From Gnetum montanum (Eukaryota; Streptophyta; Gnetopsida; Gnetales; Gnetaceae), in assembly GCA_015680685.1 (NCBI GenBank), contig MNCI01030840.1, positions 1 through 64,000 of the forward strand: a stretch of 64,000 nucleotides of DNA, given 5' to 3'. The translations under genes were made by a program, and so were the position numbers. The notes under the pieces were generated by a model. The model was given only the letters and a program-made list of their open reading frames with translations. It searched no databases and was not told the DNA's origin. Numbering within the stretch: position 1 is the stretch's first letter; the number at the start of each line of letters is the position of its first letter. This document shows positions 11,856-23,720 of the stretch, piece by piece.

Positions 11856-14412
11856 CTCCATGCAAAGAATTCCCTCAGTTGGAACAGACCTCTTTCGCTA
11901 TAACTTAGTGGTCACAGTCTCAACTATGAGATGTTTCCCCCATGACACACTACTAGCTATAATAGAGGGCACCTCTCCTATGCTCTCTTGGTCATGAAAG
12001 TTGTGGGCCGCCCAATCCTTAGTCGTTATAAAGAATGAATCCCTAATTATTTTTGGGAGATCTTGTGCTTAGGTGGTCTAGAGGATTTGGCAGATCCATG
12101 ATCTAGAAATCTGGTCACAATTTTGTAGGACCCAGGCTCCATTCTCATGGACAAACAAAAACTCCACAAAACACCGTAAGCAAGCCATGTAAAAGGAATA
12201 ATGTATATTGGAACAGGACTTTAGCTTCTTATGGAGCCCCAAAATTTCAATCTACAAGCCTTTACATAGAAACCTGACCTAGTTGTAGCAGGTATCCTCC
12301 TCCATGACCTCATGCATTACCCAAGCCTACTCAATCCTGAGGACCTTTCCTTGGGAAAGTAGCTTGGGGAATGCACGAGTACAAAAGAGAGGGTAAACTT
12401 CCTTGGCAGATCGCAACTGAAGCTTCTCCATGGGGAGCCCCTTCTGCTCCTTGGTGAGCCCTAACCACTCCTGAATGTCCTTCTGAAGGGTCATCTCCCT
12501 CTTGGTCTTCAAACCTATGAAGATGCCCTCAGCAGGGATGCTAAAAAGGTCTGCGAACAAATGGTCATTGATTTCAATGACCACCCGTACGTCTTGTATG
12601 CACGTGCAAAAGCGTCCCGCCCTATTAGAAAAAATGTCAACTAAGGAGAGCATATCAGTGGTAGGAACACTTGGATTTGGGGCCAAGAATAGATCCATAA
12701 GCCCAACCTTTTGGATGTTCTAGACCAAGAAGTTTGGGGTCGCTGCACTACACATCCAACATTAGCTCCCATCTACTTCTTCGTACTTGAAGTAGATGTT
12801 TGCCTCCTGGTGCTCAAAAGTTACCACCATCACCTCCTAGGGATTTTTCATCCCTAAAGTAGTTTTCACAAGAAATTTTTAGCATAAAATATAGAAAACA
12901 AAAAAGATCACAAAAATACTTAAGCATGTATCACTTACTGTTTCACTTCCTAGGTTTGTACAGTAACAAGAACAGTGGAAGAGTAACTAGGACTTGGTGA
13001 ATAATGATCGGTTTGAAGGGTGACCATCCCTCATCCAACCAACCCAACTCCTTTCATTTATCATAGGGAATGGGGTATAGTTTTGGGTAGGTGTGGTATT
13101 CACCCCCCACATTGACCAATCACACCTGCACGCAGGTTCTCAATAGAAGAGAACTCCTGCAGGGCCATTCGTGCTATGGTCAGCGCATCCGTTTTATCAT
13201 GAAGTCCTTCCTTATTAATGTAGAACCTGGTAATAAGAACATAGCATTAACATTTGGCTAGCGTAGAAAGCATCACACAATGCAATGGAACAGGGCTATA
13301 GAACTCACCCACCGACACAATAGATGGCTCTTGGTCGGTTTTGGAAAAACATTCCTATATGACGTGCAATGAAGAACATGTTGTAAAGATGGTAGCAGTT
13401 GTACTTGGGCATATCCCAAATTTAGGCCAAACACCTCAAATATTTGGGGCGTTGACTGGATCCTTCTCCCTGCCCGCTACTAATTACCCCATCCATCAAA
13501 AACCTCAGGATACCCCAGCTTGCCCCAGGCAATAGGATTTCTATTATGACAGTCACCTCCTCCTCCTCTAGGTATGACCAAACGATCACACTAAAGTATT
13601 GGAGCAGGAATTTTAGGAATTCCTATGCTCTTTTCCTGAACCAGACCCCTCGCTCTCTCACATGTGTGTGGGGAGGAAGGACATTGGTCACTAGTTTGCT
13701 CGAGCAACACAGAACCCCTACAATTTCTAAAATAATCAAAATTGGCCTTAGCACTATCCTGCATAATACAACTAGCAAGTGTTAGCATCGAGTACAATAC
13801 ATATGTAGCGTAGCAAGACCTAGCATTTTAGCATATAGTGTAACATAACCTCTTCCTGCACATAGCATAGCAAGAATGTGAAAATAATAGCGTAGCAAGA
13901 ATAGCCTAGCATAACAATGGAGTGATTAATCCTAGAAAAGTGATTATCACTACACCTTAATGAAACACGTGTCACATTATCACATCACACATGGCCAAAC
14001 GCTCCTAAGAATCCTACATTATGCCATTCGAAAGCCAAGTAGCTTAGGATACCCAAACCCCTGCTATTATGACAATTGTAGTGATGGCAACTTAAGCAAC
14101 CTTGCATGCAACGTCAGCGTAGTGTTTGTGCATCTGCTATGGCTGGAATGGAAACAGTGGTAATGTGAAGGCTAAAAAAATGACAACGCAATGGCAGAAA
14201 ACATGGATAACTAAAACTAAATCTCAAAACTGAAAGCAGAAAACAAAAATGATAACAGGAGCACAAAAACACAGAGGAGACATAGTAGCCTACCAGGTTA
14301 ACGATGTGTCCTATCGCACCACGACGCACACTTGTGGCATGCACTCTAGCATTTTCTTTACCTCCTTGACCTTTACAAGTGCCAAGTGTATGTGTTCCTT
14401 CTTAGGAGTCAT
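11856..14412 (-). pseudogene. Antisense accessory gene, copy B (cut by insertion of A)
   Basis: This is a diverged copy of the antisense gene. Around 13,760-13,310 the minus strand reads, across several frames, EIVGVL, GVWFRKRA, EFLKFLLQYFSVIVWSYL, EILLPGASWGI and MFFIARHIGMFFQNRP. These align in order with exon 1 of copies A and C. The segment 13,230-12,960 resembles exon 2. Exon 3 includes 12,698-12,327 (LFADLFSIPAEG, EVYPLFCTRAFPK) and continues to 11,856, where element A interrupts it. A tentative first exon is 14,412-14,294 (MTPKKEHIHLALVKVKEV), weakly similar to the first exon of copy A. The motif IV acidic pair is AR here. Several stops and frameshifts make it non-functional. Confidence 0.6.
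13785..13930. repeat. TAGCGTAGC-type motif cluster in element B
   Basis: Repeated tagcgtagca, tagcatatag and agcatagc words occur just 5' of antisense exon 1. The same flavour (gctacgctatgctacgc) fills this element's LTR at 20,560-21,090, and a further cluster lies near 14,640-14,700. This B version differs from the A and C versions. Confidence 0.55.
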
Positions 14413-14754
14413 CGTCTTACATGATGATTCCTCCTTGATTACTATCTCGAAAAACCGCTTTACTCTCTATTAGCATGATTGCTTTGTGCTCCAAAATTGC
14501 TTTGTGCTCCGAATGTGGGCTCTACACTGTTATGGTGAGGATGACAAGCTTACCAGGTTTTAATCCCTATTTATGGTCGTAATGGTGAAAAAGGGAAACT
14601 TTTCATTCTCTCTCTGTGTTTAATGTTGAGTGCACCATGTAGCATAGCATGCTCACCATGACATCGTAGCACTGTTGGCATTAAGATCTTAGCATGCTTC
14701 AAGCTAACTATTTTCTTTCCCAAAAAACAAGAAATACATATTTTTAGTTACCAG

Positions 14755-15065
14755 TCCAAAAATACCTTAAACTAGTAATCCTAGCATAGTTACAACTCCA
14801 GCGGTCTGGAAAGACCTTAAACTAGCAATCTTAGCGTAGCTTCAGCTTTAGCGGTCCAGAAAGACCTTAAGCTAACAACTTCAATTCGTTACACGTATGC
14901 AGTCTGTAATGATGTTAAACTAGAAATTTTATGCTTTCGTATCAGCGGTTTTCATTTCTTAGCATTTTTGCATTCCTGCATCAACAGTTTTATGTTTTTT
15001 AAAGTTTTTCATCTTCATGCCTTACCAGTCTACCATGACTTTAAACTAGCAAATTTTAATCTTCA
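14755..15065. repeat. TTAAACT minisatellite before pol B
   Basis: Units contain agaccttaaactagcaatc and similar words at spacings of about 50-60 bp. It occupies the same junction, between antisense gene and pol, as 4,855-4,950 and 37,755-37,965. The stretch 14,413-14,755 contains only scattered motif words and no gene. Confidence 0.7.
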
Positions 15066-15156
15066 TGTCATATTTTGCTAGTTACATCTCATCGATGTTT
15101 TGAAAATTTTTATTATACACAATTACTACTGATAGGTGCCTCTTTTGTCTTAACAG

Positions 15157-18100
15157 GTTAAACAAAAAATGGAAATCTGTCGTGATCTCTCCACGCCTTT
15201 AGCTTTAGCTAGTCCACATGGCAAGCTCACAAGACAATTGAACCTAGACCTGATCGACTGGGAATCAACCGCAACTAGCACCATAGCATCCTTAGAAACA
15301 TCCCTAGACTGAACCAAGTATCTAGTCTAAACCCTAGATCTAGAGGCTAGGGATGTAACTGAGGATCCTCTCATCGAGACACCTGTGACCACGACCAAGG
15401 GGAAAGTAAAAACGTTAAAGCTTAGTTCCCTCTTAGATGAGAAAACACACAAAGATGTGGTCAAAATCTTGCAAGACAAAATTAAAGTCTTCACATGGTT
15501 GTATAGCGACATGCCAAGTTTAGATCTGAGGCTAATACAGCACAACATCATCCTAGACCTGGGCATGTAGGCAGTCAAGAAAAAAGCTCATAAGTTCAAG
15601 CTAGAAATTGCACTATCCACAAGGGATGAAATCACCAAGCTATACCAAGCTTGTTTCATCCATGCAGTTGCTTATTTGGAATGAGTTTCCAACATCATTC
15701 TAGTTTCTAAGAAAATGGGAGGAATATGAATCTTTATAGAGTTCTGGGATCTGAACAAGGCAATGATCAAAGACAATTTCCCACTTCCAAGCATCGATCA
15801 ACTCATTAACACTATGGCTAGTCATGCCCTTTTATCCTTCATGGATGGTTTCTCCGGCTACAACTAGATTTGCATCAACCCAGAGCACCAACTAATAACA
15901 ATCTTCATGACCCCATGGGATACCTTTTGTTACACCATCATGCCTTTTGGGCTAAAGAACGTCGGAGCAACCTACCAGCGAGACATGACCTACATCTTTA
16001 ATGACTACATCCTAGAAATGCTAAACGACTATGTGGATGATATAGCGATCAAGTCCAAAGAGGTCATTGATCACCAATGAGATCTAGGGGTAGTCCTTAA
16101 GTGCTACCAAATGCATGATCTGTGCCTTAATCTTAAGAACTACATCTTTGGGGTGAAAATTGGACGCATGTTAGGATTTGTAGTATTGAAGGCCAGAATA
16201 TGGGTGGACCCTGACAAAGTTAAGGCCATCGTCAACCTGGCACCTCCTACAAGTCTTAACGAACTACGCAGTCTACAAGGTAGGGTATAGTTCATCTGAA
16301 GGTTCATAGCAAAGTGAACTGATAAGTTACACCCCATGCAACATCTTCTGAAGAAAGGGGTTAACTTCGAATGGACAACTCAATGTCAACAAGCCTTTGA
16401 TGACTTGAAGGAAGAGCTTTTGCACCTCCCAACTCTGCATCTACCACAAAGTGATAAGCCTTTCTTCGTCTACCTTGCCATATCTGACACATCTATCACA
16501 GCACTGCTATGTCAAAAAAAAGATGATGAATTTGAGATACCAGTGGATTATCTGAGTCATGCACTAGTGATGCATGAAGTGAAGTATAACAAAGTAGAGA
16601 GGAATTGCCTTTCCTTAGTATTTGCGTTAAAAAAGTGGAGGCATTACCTGTTCTATAGCATAATTAACATCATCTACAAAAGCAACATACTCTGGGCTAT
16701 TATTAACAACCTGTATGAAAGTAGTAGGATAGCCCAATGAAAAGTAATAACTATAGAGTTTGACTTACACTATGTGAGCTAGTTGTCGACTAAGGATCAA
16801 GCTATAACGATGCAACTTACAGCCTCACCTGTTGACAACCACACAACCATAGATCCCAAATTTCCAAATGAGCTTATTGGCACTGTCAATTCCATCCCAT
16901 CACATGTAGAAGTTACTTTACACTTCAACAATGCCTCGACCACATGGGGAGGTAGTACAGCTGTCGTCATTACATTCCCCTCTGGGGAAATGCACCCATT
17001 TGCTTATCATTTTGCATTCCCCTGCACCAACAACGTGGTAGAGTATGAGGGGCTACTCAGAGACCTCTCAGCTGCACAAACACTACACATACAACACCTA
17101 GCAATTCACGGTGATTCACAATTAGTTGTGAATTAAATCACTGAGGTCTATGCCTGCAAAGCTACGCATCTGCAACCCTATTACGACCTAGCAAAAGGCC
17201 TACTCAAGAAATTTGCTACCATATATGTGCAACATGTGCCATGCAACGAGAACACTATGGTAGATACCTTAGCCACCCTTGCACTAAATATTCCAGCACA
17301 CTCATTTGCAAGTCTATCAACTTTGATTGTACTGAGCCCCTCACTCAGGTGGAACACATGGCCTCTATCAGTGTTGCGGATACCCAAGAGTGGTATGCTA
17401 ACATTAAAGCCTATCTATAACATGGTGAACCCCTAAGTGGACTGACATCTACCCATAGAGATGCGATCTGTAAGCATGCCCAGCAATATACACTCATGGG
17501 AAATGATGCCCTATGCAAGCATTCCTACAATGGGATATTACTAGCATGCATGGGTGAGGAGCAGGAGCGGAAGGTCATGAATGAAGTACATGAGGGACTA
17601 TGTGGTGGACACATAGCACCTAGGGCTATGGCTATGAAAATGAGACACCTAGGGTACTACTGGCCCCATATGGAGTGTGATTACTTGTTAAGGGTTAAGA
17701 CATGTGACATGTGCTAGAGATATGCAAATCTCATACATGTTTCACCTACAAAATTGCACCCAATGTAGATCATGTGGTCTTTCCAACGATGGGGTCTAGA
17801 CTTCATAGGACCTATCATGCCCAAGTCCTCCGTAGGGCATAGCTTCATCATCACCACCACTAAGTACTTTACTAAGTGGGTGGAAGTCATTCCCCTAAGG
17901 AAGATGACATCCTAGCAGGTTTTCCATTTCATCTTGGATAACATCATGACAAGGTTTAGGCTTCCAATGACTATTGTAACCGACAATGGGCCACAATTTA
18001 GTAGTATGGAAACTCAAACCTTCTACAATAATCTGGGCATCAAGCAATCATTCTCCTCTTCATATTACCGATAGGCAAACTGGTAGGTGGAGGCTACAAA

Positions 18101-18622
18101 TAATTCCATCATCAATTTTGCTGAAAAGGATGCTTAGCAATAGCAAGAGACGGTGGCATGAGCAAATCCTCTATGTATAGGACAACATGCAGAACCACGA
18201 TGCATAAGACTCCTAATAGTCTTGTTTATGGATCTGAAGTTGTGTTGCCTTTTGAGTTGCAAGTACCATCACTTCGGATGATCCTATTTGATGTCGTGAG
18301 TGAAGCCCAGAACAATGAGTCATGGATTATCGACCTCGACTCAATAGAGGAGGAGCGTGCGCAAACCCTAAGCCACATAGAGTGCTACCAGAGCAAGCAA
18401 CAGCAAAAGCACCATGTGGACTTTCATCAATAGCTAGTACAGAAGGGAGACCTCATCCTCAAGGCTTTCTGTGAGCATGTGAGAAAATTCTCAATCAACT
18501 AGGAAGGCCCATACGTGGTCCCTAAAGCCTTTGGGAATGGGGCCTTTAAGCTAGCGAACATGGACACCAATAATTTTGCCAACCCAGTGAATCACTCATA
18601 CCTCAAGTCGTACTACATCTAA
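15157..18622 (+). pseudogene. pol: Tat pol B: reverse transcriptase, RNases H, integrase
   Basis: A splice-acceptor-like ttttgtcttaacag precedes the frame. The reverse transcriptase is recognisable (FMDGFSGYN, NDYVDDIAIKSK). The native RNase H is degenerate (VYLAISDTSITALL). The archaeal-type RNase H reads HFNNAS, VEYEG, HGDSQLVVN and MVDTLATLA, with the first Asp changed to Asn. Integrase has an HHCC region (VHEGLCGGHIAPR), GLDFIGP, TDNGPQF and VEATN. It carries many stops and at least two frameshifts (near 17.4 and 18.1 kb). The C-terminus ends LKSYYI, corresponding to LKPFHV and LKLFHV in A and C. It is the most decayed of the three copies. Confidence 0.88.
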
Positions 18623-18639
18623 GCACATGGAGTAGACAA

Positions 18640-18945
18640 GCAATCATCCACTATGATGTAAAAATGGCATGGATCGTCTGCTACAACGTAAAATTGGCAT
18701 AGCACGTTCCCTATGACGTAAAACTAGCAAAGGTGAGCAAACATCCACTACGAAGTTAAACTGGCACAAATAATCTTCTATGACTATAAATTGGCACAGA
18801 TAGTCCTTTATGAGTATAAATTAGCACAAAGTCTGCTGGGATCTTAAACTAGCACATACAGTCCACTAGGATCTCAAACCAGCACAACAGTCCACTAGGA
18901 CCTTAAACTAGCACATGGTCTACCAGGACCTTAAACTGGGTTCAC
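18640..18945. repeat. TAAACT minisatellite after pol B
   Basis: Units of about 30-40 bp have cores such as gacgtaaaactagca and aggaccttaaactagcaca. The first half carries gtaaaa(c/t)tggc variants and the second half ccttaaactagcac. It is collinear with the arrays downstream of pol in A and C. Confidence 0.8.
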
Positions 18946-20298
18946 AGCACATCACCATCATGCATCTACACCAAGTACACATCAAGCGAGCCCGCATAGT
19001 GCCGACGTGGGATGAGATATTGTAGTTCCACTATGTAGTTCACAATGCACTGAGGACATGATCTAGAACACACACAATGCTACCACTCCTAGCATCTTAC
19101 TGATCCCCCAGAGATGTCATGTGACAACTCATTGATCCCCTAGACCTACCGTTGCCATGGCCCATCACCCTGACAATAGTTCATCAATTAATTCCTACTG
19201 ATGGAGTTTAGATAGTATTGTGGCCCAGCCACAATATTGTTACTCTCCAGCTCCATACCAGCGTCTGGGCTCAAGTGACGTTTAGCTTTGTGGTAGTTGA
19301 TCCCATAGCTGAATTGAGAATGCATGCCTTTGCCAGGGATTCTAGAGCATCTGCATTCACAGCAACTCCCCACTCCTTTAGCACCAGCTCCTCCATGCTA
19401 ATGTTGCCAAGGTCACTACTAGCCTTCCTGCTTTGGACATCCTACACCAGCAATGATGTCCAAGAACTTCAACAACATCTGCAACAAACAAGACCTTCTT
19501 CCTCACCTTGCATCATGGTTGTTTCTTCTAGTCTACTCTCTATGTTTGTAGGGTGTGTTCCAATGAGGTGTCAGTTGAAGGTGCATCTCGCTATGGTAAA
19601 AAATGCTACGGCATTGAAAAAATGGTTGTCTTGACTAACTTAGCCACTTCAAAGTGCATATCTTTTCCTTCTTTCTAAGCTTCTTTCCTTTACCCTACTT
19701 CTTGCATCCGTGATTCCTATTGGCTCACCTCTTTTACAAGATCTTTTCCAATGCCTATTAAGCCCTCCTGTTCACTCAACCTCAAAGTCCATGACATGTG
19801 TAACAAAGCTCGCCACATGGAAAGCACCTATAGGTAGGTTAAAGCCCCCACGTGGATGTAACACAACTCATCCGAGGAAAGAAAAACATGTCCTGTGGCA
19901 AGGTTGTTTGCAAATTTAAACAAAAAAATAGTAAAAGATAAAATCATAAGAGAGCAAAGGCTCATGTTCCTAAAACAAATGGCACGTAAGTTGTTTCATA
20001 ATCATCCTCCGTAAATGTTTCAACAAGAGGTTGAAGGTCAGTGAAAGTAAAGGTGAAAATCTGAATGACTCCCTCATGAGCACTCTAATCAGGGACTCTG
20101 GTAAACCTTATCTTTGCTTCTTTTCTAAACCTCCTTCCTCCCTACTTAGCCCCTTCCCCCTGCAAAACCCAATGCAACACTCTCAAGCATAGCTAAGCGA
20201 TGTCTTGACAATCACTGGATAACAATGTTGGCATTTCATCTCCTATGGTGTTTCGTATTCTTTGTCAATATCCCTTAGGGCTATCCTCCAAACATCAA
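18946..20298 (+). other. 3' non-coding region of element B
   Basis: This region separates the minisatellite from the polypurine tract. One plus-strand frame of 138 codons (19,218-19,634) has low-complexity Ser/Leu composition and no counterpart in A or C, so I do not call it. I could not find the mini-exon seen in A and C. Confidence 0.55.
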
Positions 20299-20312
20299 CA
20301 AAGAGGGGCCAA

Positions 20313-21982
20313 TGAAACATCCTAAATTTTCAGGGCATCCTTGCTTCACCGAGTCTTCACAGTTTAGGCAACATCATATCACTTTGGCAAGAAGTGGGTG
20401 TTTCAAGTTTAGGTTGTGCAGTTTGGAAAATTTTCTAGCTGGGTAATTCGTCTAGCTGACAACCTACACAGAAGTGATGCAAAGAGTTGTCAGCAATGCT
20501 CAAAATATGTAAAAAAGTTTAGTAGGGTTTCTAAGTCAAGGAGTTTGCTATTCTATGCCACGTTAAATAGCGTAGCAGGATCCGAGAGACAATTGTTCAA
20601 ATAGTCGATCATAAATTGTTGCAAGACAAGATGCTATGCTATGCCACGCTACACTACGTAACATAGCATAGCGAGAGTAAGATACAAAGGCTCAGCTTAC
20701 TTGGTGATTTCTAATTACACTAAGTTAGCATCTCTGGCCTTCGAAAATAGTTGCTTTGCTTGAATCCAAATTCTTCAGTAATGGCTCCTTCACCAAAAAG
20801 TAACAAACTTAGCAAAAAGTAAGCCATGTCAGTTGCTACGCCACACTATGCTATGTAGCTTAGCATAATGTAGCAACTCTATGAAAATAACGAAAGACAT
20901 CTCAAAGGGCAGGATTAGCAAGTTCACAAGTTTCACAGCATAGAGAGAAAATTCAACACATGTAGCAAGACATGGCACAAGTTTTGCTTCAAACTAGTGG
21001 CTACGCTATGCTACGCAGTATAGCCTAGCATGGCGTAACATGTTGCTACGCTACGCCCACATGCTACGCTACAAAGCATGGCATGGCATAGTAGACAGTT
21101 ATGCCACATCAATGCACTTCACCTAATTGCACTATTGGCACATGTATCCAAGCTCTGACAATGCAATTACAACGTGGCAAGTTAGCAATTACAGCATGGT
21201 AGGCTCGTCCAACGAACATGCATGTCAAACGGTCATGCATGCCCATGTAGCATAGACAAGTCAACACAGGCCCAAGACACGTGGCGTCCAAACCACACCT
21301 TTCATGTGCCCTTGGCCCTATAAATGCCCTAATGAGCAACTCTCAAAAGATCTTTTGGCGATCCTAAGATCTTTTCGGCATCTTTTGGTCTTGGGGTCAA
21401 CTGGCTACTCCCTTGGCTAGTAAGCAAGAAAAATGTTAGCATTGTATTCCGGAGCATTGTAAACACCTTTATTTGGCATTATAAGCAGTTGGCACTCTCG
21501 TTTGGCATTTTGTTCTACTCTTTCCTACTATCCCCAGAGCATTCTACATTGTTGGCTCACGAGTCCATGTTCAAGTATACAGTTGTCTCACTCTAAATGT
21601 CTTGGTTACTCTTAGGACCCTTGCGCCCCTCAGCACTATGCAACCAATTGTATCCACCTTGACAGAGTGAAGTCACATTCTTGAATCAGTGCACTTTTCT
21701 AAGTGCATTTTACCTTGTTTTCTTATTTATCATTTGATTTTACATTATGTCTTATCTCTCTGGTGTTTAAACACTATTTTATGCTATAAATTTTGGTTTT
21801 TCGAATTATTTGTTGCAAAATGTTATATTAACATCGACTAAGTCCCTATCTGATCAACCAGACCGTTCAGGGTGCCCTGTTTCCATTTATCCAACATGGC
21901 CCTCCCGTGAATTCGAGGTTAAGATAGTCACAACCGATGACCTCTCAGTGTTTTCCAGCCACCGACATTTTCAGTCGCAACA
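20313..21982 (+). repeat. 3' LTR of element B
   Basis: A polypurine tract (acaaagaggggccaa) lies at 20,299-20,312. The LTR starts tgaaacatcctaaatttt and ends gtcgcaaca, with the U5 block (tctgatcaaccagacc) matching U5 of A and C. A TATAAA box is at about 21,319-21,324. The U3 holds the tacgctatgctacgc-type motif array at 20,560-21,090. Confidence 0.8.
20560..21090. repeat. ACGC/GCGT motif array in the LTR of element B
   Basis: Two clusters (about 20,560-20,670 and 20,830-21,090) are built from words such as ctacgctatgctacgc, tagcatagcgag and tgctacgctacgcc. They are dyad-rich and CpG-containing, with many TG/CA-decayed versions. The flavour is specific to element B. Confidence 0.65.
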
Positions 21983-23720
21983 AGGATGTGTCACTAGGGC
22001 CTCAACGATGCAACCGTTGACCATTGTAATGAAACTTTGGCTTTTGTTAAACTTGCAAAATATGAAGAGTTTTTTAGTAGCATTGGTATCAAATGAAATC
22101 TTAAAAGACCAAGAATAATATGAAAACATGAGAAGAGGATGTTGAAGCACATGAATTTGGAAAAATGAAGAAAAAGTGAATCAATGGATGAATGAAATGA
22201 AAAATTAAGGAGAACTAAGCAATATACTCAATGGAAAATGCAAAAGGTAGGATTGTAGCAATGTCTAGGGTAAGGAACCTTAACTAACCAAGCCAAAAGC
22301 TATGCAAGTGGATCCTTCTCATAGCAAGCTCATGCTCTTTTTGCCCTTGCATAACTGCAACTAAGAAGTCTGTGGGTTCCATAGTCAGTTTAATGATCAT
22401 GACAAGTTAAGGACCAAGACATAGATCATAACATAGAACACATCAATGACATAGAGCATAACACATCAATGACTCAAGAATCCTAACACATCAAACCAAG
22501 ACATAGATCATAACATAGAACACAACAATGAGGTGAGTTATAGTAGCATGGATGGATGATAGAGAAGGTGGAATGGAGTTTGATATTGAGGTCATAAGAA
22601 GTCCCTTATGGAAGTTGTGGTTAAAATGACCTAAGAATTTCCATCCTTAGTCCAAACCAAAACCATCTACTTTCAGTGACTTCACACCACCACCCTAAGA
22701 CTGATCCACCCACTCAAGACACAAGAGTGCTAGAACAACCACCATTCCACAAAGAGAGAAAAAAGAAATTAGGAAATGAGATAGAGGTCCTTAGTTAGAG
22801 GAGACCTTTAGGCATAGGTGCAGGTTGTTTGAGTTCCATAACCAATGCTTGTAGCCCATTTATTTGTCCAAGGGATGTCCTTTGAATTCCCATTGTTTTT
22901 TTTTTCTGAAATGGGAACCACACCATACAAGGACTTATTCATGTTGAAAAGGTGTTCTTTGAATTCCCATCATTGTTTTGGATGAAAACCACACCATGCA
23001 ATGACATTATTTGACTTCCTATTATTGGCTGGTATGGAACAGTAAGAATTTCATGAAACACACTCAAGCACTCAAGCAAGTAGAAGAGTACAAAGAGTAT
23101 TGAGTCCTCTTGAAGTCACACCCTTTACAACCTTTGAATCCTACCTAATTCCAAAACTAACAAGGTCACTAATTGATTAAAATTTAGTTTAATGGAAGGG
23201 ACCTCAAATTAGAAAAATCATAGAATTCATTGAATGGGCAGATGACATGGACTCACTACCTGTTCCATGAAAAATAAACCATGTTAAAGTTATTAGACAT
23301 CAGAATTCAAAAATAGAAACCAAACATCGACAATCACACATTAAGCACAAACCATCATTAGTAAATAGCAATAGTAACATTGTGTCTTGTGACAATAAAG
23401 CACTTTTTATTAGCAAAAATAAGAAAATATCACACTTAAACAAAAGAAAGAAAAATAAAGTAAAATATATAAGAAAGTGTAAAATAATCAAGAAAGTTCA
23501 AAGGTACTAAAGATGGTATAAAATTAGAAAAATTGAAAAATCAAGAATTTGTAAAATAAATATTTTGTAAAAATCAAAAATGTGAAAAAAAGGTAGAAAA
23601 ATTGAGAATCCAATTTGATGGTTAGCACAGATGGCCATCTCCCCCACAACTGAGTTGGAAGGACGAGATCTAAAAAAATGAACATGGTTGTCCATCCATT
23701 AAAGTGGTATTTACATTGGC
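21983..23720 (-). other. 3' non-coding tail of element D
   Basis: This AT-rich tail lies downstream of D's pol on the minus strand. It has imperfect direct repeats: accaagacatagatcataac near 22,413 and 22,494, and tttgaattcccat...aaccacaccat near 22,880 and 22,960. A g-rich run (gttgtgggggaga on the minus strand, near 23,640-23,655) resembles a polypurine tract. No gene is visible. Confidence 0.55.

Larger units (their letters stand above)
11856..21982 (+). mobile_element. Ty3/gypsy Tat-type retrotransposon B, 3' part
   Basis: This is the remainder of an older Tat element, interrupted by A. It contains most of the antisense gene, a minisatellite, pol, a minisatellite, a 3' region, the polypurine tract and the 3' LTR. 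It is clearly more diverged than A and C are from one another. Its 5' part must lie to the left of A, outside the window. The right flank begins aggat at 21,983. Confidence 0.85.

Noticed and set aside
19218-19634. 138-codon plus-strand frame in the 3' region of B
   Set aside because: No motif, and no counterpart in the collinear regions of A or C.
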